A DNA stretch of 46,533 nt from a virus: the IMG/VR virus record IMGVR_UViG_3300009159_000003, positions 1-46,533 of that record, one strand, 5' to 3'. Below the pieces are notes generated by a model. It had not been told where the DNA came from. It saw nothing but the letters and a program-made list of their open reading frames with translations, and ran no database searches. The translations under genes and the position numbers were made by a program. Positions 41,005 through 46,533 of the stretch are shown here, in pieces. The first letter of the stretch is position 1, and each line of letters starts with the position of its first letter.

Positions 41005-41261
41005 CGTCGGTAACCCATCCTCCATAGGGCTTCAGCAATGATAGTAGCCGTTGCTGCTACGCTCTTTTCTGAGGCGTATGGATTCGCAACGTGCAGGAAT
41101 TCGTGGACGGCAGAATCTAACATCTCAAAAGGCGGTTGCCTGGGATCTAAAGTCACCTCCCCGGTAACCTTGTCGGCTTGGCCGAAGTCGGTGCTGTTCT
41201 TGTTGGTGGGCGGAAGGTCGCCCAGTTCCTCGAAATTAATTTTGATCTTTGGTCTTTTCAT
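41001..41261 (-). CDS. Small HExxH metalloprotease-like protein (86 aa)
   Basis: Residues 53-57 read HEFLH, a zinc-binding metalloprotease motif, and Glu65 is a possible third ligand in HEFLHVANPYASE. The first 20 residues are basic, and the last 25 a helix. At 86 residues it is far smaller than most proteases, though tiny zincins of this type occur as phage proteins of unknown role. It lies between the spanin-like lipoprotein and the holin pair, overlaps the former by 26 bases, and might act in lysis or cleave a host protein. Activity is inference. Confidence 0.65.
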   Translation of the reverse strand: MKRPKIKINFEELGDLPPTNKNSTDFGQADKVTGEVTLDPRQPPFEMLDSAVHEFLHVANPYASEKSVAATATIIAEALWRMGYRR

Positions 41262-41937
41262 TGGCTTTGTCTCGGACGTAATCCCACAGCAAGTATAGAC
41301 CTAGTAGGCATGCGACGCCGAGCGTCCCCCCGGCGATGTAGTTCCAGTACGGACTATCCACCACGAATGGGAATGCCCCGATTGCGCCGCCGCACAGCAG
41401 TAATGGAATGCCGGTGCGTGGACCTACCAGGGCAGTTACCACCCCTCCGATAACTGCCAGCGCGACGCCCGCCATAGTCCAGGTGTCCTTCTCGCCTTGC
41501 TTGATCTTCTCGGTCAGTTCGGCAATTTTCTTGTCTTTTAAATCAGACACACGCTTTGCCTCGGCTTGGTCGGCCTCAAGACGCTCCCACGCTTTATTTA
41601 CCGCCGTCGCCAACTGACGCCCGAAGGCCATTTGCTTGGCGTAGTCGAGCGGGTCTTGCTTGGTTGCGCGAGCGATCGCGAATTCTACGTCCGCAGGTGG
41701 GGCCGGCGGAAGATATGATTGGGCTAGGCGAGATTCAGCTACTACCACTTTCGGCTTATCGGCGTTACGCTCAATGGCGACCAGGGCAGCACCTACGCGG
41801 TAGTCGGTCTTGTCCAGGTCTTTACCAAGATCGGTGACAGCGTCAGCCTTAGCGGGCGCCGGCGGCTGGACAGGTAGTTCGGGCGTGGACGAGCATCCCG
41901 CCAGCGCGCAAAATACGACTGACAGGGCGAACCGCAC
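41236..41937 (-). CDS. Lipoprotein with C-terminal membrane segments, u-spanin-like (233 aa)
   Basis: The N-terminus ends in a clear lipobox LAGC (residues 12-15), so Cys15 would be lipidated and the protein tethered to the outer membrane. A periplasmic helical part (residues 85-150, coiled-coil-like: EADQAEAKRVSDLKDKK) is followed by three hydrophobic segments near 153-172, 175-193 and 198-220, then a charged tail. An N-terminal lipobox with a C-terminal inner-membrane anchor is the plan of a unimolecular spanin, although T1 gp11 has only one anchor and 131 residues. It starts with GTG in TAAGTG. It lies in the lysis group. Confidence 0.7.
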   Translation of the reverse strand: MRFALSVVFCALAGCSSTPELPVQPPAPAKADAVTDLGKDLDKTDYRVGAALVAIERNADKPKVVVAESRLAQSYLPPAPPADVEFAIARATKQDPLDYAKQMAFGRQLATAVNKAWERLEADQAEAKRVSDLKDKKIAELTEKIKQGEKDTWTMAGVALAVIGGVVTALVGPRTGIPLLLCGGAIGAFPFVVDSPYWNYIAGGTLGVACLLGLYLLWDYVRDKANEKTKDQN

Positions 41938-42069
41938 TTACTCTTTATCGATCTTAAATTCTTCTGCCAGGTCCTTGATCTTAGCGACCTTGGAGGACTT
42001 GGCGTTCTTGACGCCGGCGGCAAAGCCACAGGCAAATCCGATAACTAGGGTAATGAATGCGAATAACAT
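41938..42069 (-). CDS. Small single-span membrane protein (43 aa)
   Basis: The first 20 residues (LFAFITLVIGFACGFAAGV) form a membrane span; the rest is a lysine-rich cytoplasmic helix (AKSSKVAKIKDLAEEFKIDK). It lies directly before the spanin-like gene, their stop and start touching as TAAGTG. It could be a further lysis regulator or simply a small membrane anchor. No family recognised. Confidence 0.6.
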   Translation of the reverse strand: MLFAFITLVIGFACGFAAGVKNAKSSKVAKIKDLAEEFKIDKE

Positions 42070-42085
42070 AGTCCTACCATTGTCC

Positions 42086-42352
42086 CTAGGACTTGGCTTT
42101 GGTCAACCGTTTCAGCCATCTGTAGACCTTACCTATTTGTTCGAAAGTAGCGTCGTGCTTTATGGTATTAGCCATACGGCTTATAACTACTACGTTTCCA
42201 GGCACATAGCCCTTCTTTGGGTCTATCCTGTCAAGGCTCGGGGCCTTGGCGTCTGGTATGTGATTCTTACCCGTCTTGTAGGGTACCCCCATTACCGGAC
42301 ACTTAACGCCAATGACTATGTCGTCTTCGGTAATGCTGAAAGGAAGCCTCAT
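42086..42352 (-). CDS. HNH-type endonuclease-like protein (88 aa from first ATG)
   Basis: Residues 38-70 read KAPSLDRIDPKKGYVPGNVVV, then SRMANTIKHDATFEQI, the core of a phage HNH/endonuclease VII-like group (S-x-D-R-I-D..KGY..GNV). The frame is protein-like for 35 more codons upstream, up to an in-frame TAG at 42458-42460, including RYRKANPARVLLSLARQRAK, which family members normally have. But no ATG, GTG or TTG occurs there; only ACG at 42454 and CTG at 42430. Either a rare start is used or the real start was lost. It could nick host or phage DNA, or act at branches. Confidence 0.68.
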   Translation of the reverse strand: MRLPFSITEDDIVIGVKCPVMGVPYKTGKNHIPDAKAPSLDRIDPKKGYVPGNVVVISRMANTIKHDATFEQIGKVYRWLKRLTKAKS

Positions 42353-42460
42353 CTTCTTCGCCCGTTGGCGAGCAAGAGAGAGAAGTACCCTGGCGGGGTT
42401 CGCCTTGCGGTAACGCTGGAGCCACTCCAGGCGTTGCTTACCGGTCTTAGCCGTACGCTA

Positions 42461-42796
42461 TCAACGCCACTTTCCGCTCCGTAGGAGCAGGCCAATGACG
42501 CCGTAGTTTGCGAGATCGGACCAAGAATCGATGATCGGTTCATTGGTAGCAGCCGGCTCGCCCTTCATCTCCTTGGTGAGGAGATTCCGGATTCGGCTTA
42601 CTTTATCCTGAGTGCGGACCATGACACCCAACTCGCCGTTCAAACTGATATTGCTACTCCCGTAGTCCATCTGCTTACGGTCCATAAGCTGGGCTAGGGG
42701 AATGATGGCGCGGAGGTATTCGCGTCCCATCTCAGTCTGGAGGCCGAGATCAGCGTGGAGCTTCTCGGCCAGGGCGTCGGTATCAATGTTGGGCAT
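42461..42796 (-). CDS. DUF1599-like protein (111 aa)
   Basis: The C-terminal part (GVMVRTQDKVSRIRNLLTKE, then DSWSDLANYGVIGLLL) matches DUF1599, also known as nucleotide-modification-associated domain 1. The N-terminal part has the YLRAIIPLAQLMDRKQMDYG helix and 'DYG' signature. The family is often encoded next to DNA-base-modification or nucleotide genes in phages, but none was recognised here. The ATG at 42796 was chosen; a GTG at 42820 would add eight residues. It follows the giant gene by 43 bases. Confidence 0.72.
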   Translation of the reverse strand: MPNIDTDALAEKLHADLGLQTEMGREYLRAIIPLAQLMDRKQMDYGSSNISLNGELGVMVRTQDKVSRIRNLLTKEMKGEPAATNEPIIDSWSDLANYGVIGLLLRSGKWR

Positions 42797-42839
42797 TGTG
42801 GAAGAATACTCCCCCAACACCTAACATCAGTCAACTACC

Positions 42840-45800
42840 TTATCGCGACGGTGGCCTTGGCTTTGGGGGCGTACGGGGTTCTGGTACCTGGCTGCTGCCC
42901 CGTTCTTCCTTTTCTCCGGCAAAGAGGTCAGCTACCCCCTTCTCGGTACGGTTATTAGCTATAACTTGGGCGGCAACACCAGCCGCAACTTTAACAGGCA
43001 TCGGGGCCATTTCGGTAGCCAGGGCAAGTCCAGCGTTAGCGGCAGGAACAAGGGCAGATCGATAGCCGATAGAAGCAACTGCCCGCTGGGCGGCATTAGA
43101 GTCTGGGTTATCAATCATCTGGGCGCCAGCAGTCCATGATTTTTTAAGCCAATCCCCTACGACGCCGGCGGGGAGCTGTCCTCTGGAGATGGCTTTCCAT
43201 AGGATTTCAGCAGGTCCAAGCATACCGGTGTATACGAACGCATCAGACAAAGATTGGACCCATGCAGGAACCTTTCCGTCTTTGAACTCAAATCCAGTAA
43301 GTTGGTTAATAATGGTACGAATTCCCCACGTAGCAGCAGTAGCAACGGCGAAGGCTGGACCTACGCCGGCAGCGAGCATGCGCTCGGTAGCGTTATACTT
43401 TCCGCTTCCAACAATCTTACGACTTTGTTCCTGCATGCGTCGTCCATGTTGAGCTGACCACTCATTTGTAAACGTAGAGAACTGGAAGAACATGCGTCCC
43501 AACGGAGTATCATTTGCTGACTCCGTGCGCGAAGATCGTGAAGCCTGGACGGACGACTGTTTGTTGAAGATGATAAGTGCCTGCCGGTATTTAGCGGCCA
43601 TAGGATCACCGCCCATGATGGCTTGGAGTTGCTCGGTTTCATTACCCTTACGCATTTCCTTAACCCATGCGGTAAACTCGTCCATGTTTGCATCCGTTAA
43701 TCCAAGCTCCTTAAGCCTGTCCCTTGCCAGGTTGTCAGCCTTGGCTTCCTTACCAATGGCTCGCGCGATTTTCTGCAGGTTGTGGGTACCTTCAAGCCAC
43801 TTGATATTAGTGTCAATAAAGTCAGCCCCAATACGGAGAGAGATCTCTCTCTTCGCCGCTTCGGTGGCGTGAATGCCGTACATCCTGTAGACACCATCAG
43901 AAGCTTTGTTGAGTTTGCCCTGGTAATCAGAACCGCCATCCAGGTGGTACCCGGACGCAATAGTACCGAACCCGCGATCAATCGTATTGATGCCGAACTC
44001 GATAGCCAAGGCAGACGCAAGATCGTGTCCCTTGCCGTAGATGCGTTCGATTTCATTCCTTGCGTTAGTGGTCTGTTCTGGCGTGAGTCGTCCGACGATG
44101 TTGCCAGTTCGCGCAAACATCTGCCACACGGCCTTTGCGCTATCCGATGCCGATTCAGTACGAAGCCCAATAGAAGCAGCTTCGGTAATATTAAGAAGAC
44201 CTGTCAGCTTAAGGTAGGCTGCGTTTGAAATCAGTTTGGTAAGGTCTAATGCTTTCTGGGTCTCTTCACCCATGCGCTTGCCACCAATACCTAGGTTCGA
44301 TTTGATAAGCTGCTCGATTTCTGCGATGTCTTTTGGGTCTACACCCTGCTTGTCCATCTCGCTCTTGATCTTGCCCCATGCTCCGTTGTCCACTCCGATT
44401 CGTCGGGATACCTCTGCCTTACGCACAAGACCGCCAACATAGTTAATAACGGTGCGTTCGACGTCCTTGTCTCGGTAAGCGTCAAAAAGCAGGGCCTCGT
44501 CCTTGGTGAACTCGCGCTTTTTCTGGAAGCTTTCCTTGGTTCCCTGGCGTGGCTCTTCAAAGATTCCATGCTCAAAGTCCAGGCCTTCACGCCCAAGCAG
44601 GATAGCATCGCGCCAATTGCGGGCCATCAGATCAAAGTCAGGGGTCTCCGCCTCAACGTATTCGGTTCCATTCTTAGCCGCCTCATCTTTTGCCTCCTGC
44701 TTGAGACGTTCGAACTGAACCTCATATGCCTTGGTGGCCGCACGAACAAAGCCGGCCTTGTCTGCGTCTACCGCGTTGGCGTCTACGGATCGAGGGAAGA
44801 ATCCTTCAACCTTTCCAAGTTTCAGACCAGCATCGATACCGTACTTGTGCATTTCTGCCAAAACAATACCGACTTCCTTCATGGCTTCGCCGACACGTCC
44901 TCCTACCTGGCGCGGAGCGCGTCCTTCGACGACTTTGATGAATAGCGAGTTGAACTCCTTTAGTTCAGCCGGCCCCATCTTACGCATGTCTTCCAGAACA
45001 GGGCCAAAAGCCTTGGTAAGTTTGTTGAAGAACACGTTTCGCATGTTTGCTGAATCCGTGTTGTAATCAGGTGCTTCAGTTTCCCTGCCCGGTATAAGCG
45101 AGAAATCGTTGACCACCTTTTGGAGTGCTTCGGACTGCGGATTTAGGTCAGCAATCGTACGCATACGCATAGAAAGCGGCTTGAACCAGGAGACCACCGG
45201 ATGGTCAACCACGCTGCGCCAAACCTTTCCGCCGGCGCTAAGTTCTGGCTTCTCGCCGCGAGCCATAGTGCGGTCATCTTCGCGGGCCTGGTCAATGGCG
45301 TCGCGTTCTTCTGGGGTTAGGCGGGTCTCTGCCTCAACGTCCTTCTTACTGGACATCTTGGGTTCAGAATAGACAGACGGATCTGCGTCTTCTGGCTTAT
45401 ATCGTCCCTTGGCAAAGTTAGCCAGGATACGCTTGGCCTGCTCCTTACCAAATACCTGGGCAAAAGCCGTCTTGATGCTATTCCAAACGCCGGCGATCTT
45501 CTGCTTCCAACCTGGCTGCTCGCCGGTGTAGGCAGGGTCATTGTTGAGCTTTTCACGACACGCTTCCTTAAATGTCTCGGCAAACCATTCGCGCGGGGAG
45601 AATAGACGGTACATCTCGTCCGTAGGACGAACCTCATAATGGGTAATTTCGCCCTTCTTGTTACGTACCGGAGACACGAAGCGATCAAGCGTAGGGAAGT
45701 CAGAAGCCGCCTCGGCATAGGCTTCCTTGGAAATCTTAACCTTTGCCCAGTTGTCAGAGCCTTCGACAAGGCGACCAAATACGCTCCATTTATCCGTGAA

Positions 45801-46533
45801 CTTCTTTCGGGCTGCAAGCCACTCGGCACGTAGTGCTGCGCGGTCTCCCTCTGGCAGGAACTGCTCCAGGTGGTGGCCGACTTCGTGTCCGGCGGTGTCT
45901 TCAAAGCGGCCACTTTGGATGGCTTCCTTAAAGATAGTAACAATACGATTAGCTACGTCGTACTGTCCCTGGTGGCCCGGGCGCCCCTGGCGGATGGACA
46001 TCTTAACGCCGTCAAAGAAATGACTTCCGACGTAGTTAATGATACGGCTAAGGCCTTCGACTTCTTTGTCCGTGATCTCACCGCGAAGGCGGGCTTCAGA
46101 TACGGCACGGTCCATGATCCCGATAAATCCACGGCGACCGCCTTCTTCTTCTTTGCCGGCTTCGCGGTTCTCAGCGTTCTGCTTTACGCGACGGTCAAGC
46201 TCCCTAGCCTTCCGCTCCTCCATGTCGAAAGCGTCGTTAGCGTCGTTGTTCGGATCGCGACGCATGTCCAAGGTGGTCCCTTCGGCCCCCTCTACTTCAG
46301 CTTCCCACAGACTATTATCTTTAAACTGCGACTTTCGTTCATTGGCCTCCTGGGACTTGACGTCCCTGTATTCGCGTTCTGCACGTGCGAGCCTATCGCC
46401 GGCCTGGAAGACTTTTTGCTCTAATCCATTAAGTTCTGCTAGTACTGAGTCGGGATAGAAATTAGACATGTCCGCGTTCGGATCTATGTCTCGTTCATTC
46501 TCTGCTACAAAGTCTTTATCGATCTTTTTAGAA
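42840..46533 (-). CDS. Giant internal virion (polyvalent) protein, C-terminal part
   Basis: Continuation of the frame from 7841 through position 1; residues about 2,573-3,803 are here, the first 41 codons duplicating bases 1-123. A zincin-like motif GHEVGHHLEQF has H2789, E2790 and H2793, followed some 100 residues later by PREWFAETFKEACREKL, a likely part of the same protease-like domain. A hydrophobic helical part follows, then a long helical region of polyvalent-protein type (LTGLLNITEAASIGLRTESA, then EISLRIGADFIDTNIKW). The C-terminus is basic and proline-rich (PPKPRPPSR). Together with the N-terminal GNAT part it looks like a multi-effector protein delivered with DNA. Domain names beyond zincin-like are not claimed. 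Confidence 0.85.
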   Translation of the reverse strand, partial: SKKIDKDFVAENERDIDPNADMSNFYPDSVLAELNGLEQKVFQAGDRLARAEREYRDVKSQEANERKSQFKDNSLWEAEVEGAEGTTLDMRRDPNNDANDAFDMEERKARELDRRVKQNAENREAGKEEEGGRRGFIGIMDRAVSEARLRGEITDKEVEGLSRIINYVGSHFFDGVKMSIRQGRPGHQGQYDVANRIVTIFKEAIQSGRFEDTAGHEVGHHLEQFLPEGDRAALRAEWLAARKKFTDKWSVFGRLVEGSDNWAKVKISKEAYAEAASDFPTLDRFVSPVRNKKGEITHYEVRPTDEMYRLFSPREWFAETFKEACREKLNNDPAYTGEQPGWKQKIAGVWNSIKTAFAQVFGKEQAKRILANFAKGRYKPEDADPSVYSEPKMSSKKDVEAETRLTPEERDAIDQAREDDRTMARGEKPELSAGGKVWRSVVDHPVVSWFKPLSMRMRTIADLNPQSEALQKVVNDFSLIPGRETEAPDYNTDSANMRNVFFNKLTKAFGPVLEDMRKMGPAELKEFNSLFIKVVEGRAPRQVGGRVGEAMKEVGIVLAEMHKYGIDAGLKLGKVEGFFPRSVDANAVDADKAGFVRAATKAYEVQFERLKQEAKDEAAKNGTEYVEAETPDFDLMARNWRDAILLGREGLDFEHGIFEEPRQGTKESFQKKREFTKDEALLFDAYRDKDVERTVINYVGGLVRKAEVSRRIGVDNGAWGKIKSEMDKQGVDPKDIAEIEQLIKSNLGIGGKRMGEETQKALDLTKLISNAAYLKLTGLLNITEAASIGLRTESASDSAKAVWQMFARTGNIVGRLTPEQTTNARNEIERIYGKGHDLASALAIEFGINTIDRGFGTIASGYHLDGGSDYQGKLNKASDGVYRMYGIHATEAAKREISLRIGADFIDTNIKWLEGTHNLQKIARAIGKEAKADNLARDRLKELGLTDANMDEFTAWVKEMRKGNETEQLQAIMGGDPMAAKYRQALIIFNKQSSVQASRSSRTESANDTPLGRMFFQFSTFTNEWSAQHGRRMQEQSRKIVGSGKYNATERMLAAGVGPAFAVATAATWGIRTIINQLTGFEFKDGKVPAWVQSLSDAFVYTGMLGPAEILWKAISRGQLPAGVVGDWLKKSWTAGAQMIDNPDSNAAQRAVASIGYRSALVPAANAGLALATEMAPMPVKVAAGVAAQVIANNRTEKGVADLFAGEKEERGSSQVPEPRTPPKPRPPSR
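46411..46533. repeat. Terminal direct repeat, right copy
   Basis: Identical to bases 1-123. The unique genome length is therefore 46,410 bp. See the left copy for interpretation. Confidence 0.95.

Noticed and set aside
42840-46533. N4-like virion RNA polymerase as identity of the giant protein
   Set aside because: Size is similar, but I could not see polymerase motifs; zincin and GNAT parts are visible instead.
1-46533. tRNA genes, CRISPR array, integrase or insertion sequence
   Set aside because: No cloverleaf with a TTCGAAT-type loop, no regular repeat-spacer array, and no recombinase or transposase motif was found by eye; a tRNA or covariance scan could still find one.

Overview
The window is the complete genome of a tailed bacteriophage, cut open inside a gene. 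Its first 123 bases recur exactly as its last 123 (46411-46533), so the real molecule is about 46,410 bp and circular or circularly permuted. The cut lies inside one reading frame that runs from 7841 down to 1, wraps to 46410 and stops at 42840, giving a single protein of about 3,803 residues. The virion gene order (portal, scaffold, coat, gp11-like adaptor, gp12-like nozzle, gp13-like acetyltransferase fold, then internal virion proteins ending in a very large one) is that of a short-tailed podovirus. No RNA polymerase, DNA polymerase, integrase, tRNA or CRISPR array was recognised, so transcription and DNA synthesis probably use host enzymes. Almost no start codon has a properly spaced Shine-Dalgarno sequence. 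This suggests a host that does not rely on that signal, possibly Bacteroidota or Verrucomicrobiota; the host guess is weak.

Layout. On the minus strand from 23472 down to 1 and from 46410 to 42840 lies the virion module: tail fibre with collagen-like repeats, large terminase, portal, scaffold, coat, a small protein, adaptor, nozzle, gp13-like protein, internal virion proteins and the giant protein. A sigma70-like promoter (17431-17459) placed almost on the scaffold start codon, and a hairpin terminator after the coat gene (15287-15320), make scaffold plus coat look like a separate expression unit. The minus strand continues with a DUF1599-like protein, an HNH protein and a lysis group: a small membrane protein, a lipoprotein with C-terminal membrane segments (u-spanin-like), a small HExxH protein, a second membrane protein and a holin (42796-40529).

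A regulatory gap (40425-40528) precedes the early minus-strand operon (40424-29603): a small helix-turn-helix protein, a conserved phage protein, a Sak4-like ATPase, a DUF669-like ssDNA-binding protein, a strongly structured non-coding stretch (37985-38188), a DEAH helicase, a Cas4/RecB-like exonuclease, a primase-helicase, a secreted lysozyme-like endolysin, a DNA-binding protein, the small terminase, several small genes, a repeat-rich candidate origin (30053-30384) and a RusA-like resolvase. Sak4, SSB, exonuclease, helicase and resolvase together form a recombination-dependent replication set.

The only plus-strand block (23944-29498) holds fifteen small genes, nearly all unrecognised and many very acidic, in two units that end in clear terminators (25275-25297 and 29515-29548). 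The first contains a GP88-like cysteine protein. The second is preceded by a dyad that matches a dyad in front of the minus-strand helix-turn-helix gene, so the two operons may share one repressor. This cassette is the best candidate for an undescribed host-takeover or counter-defence set.
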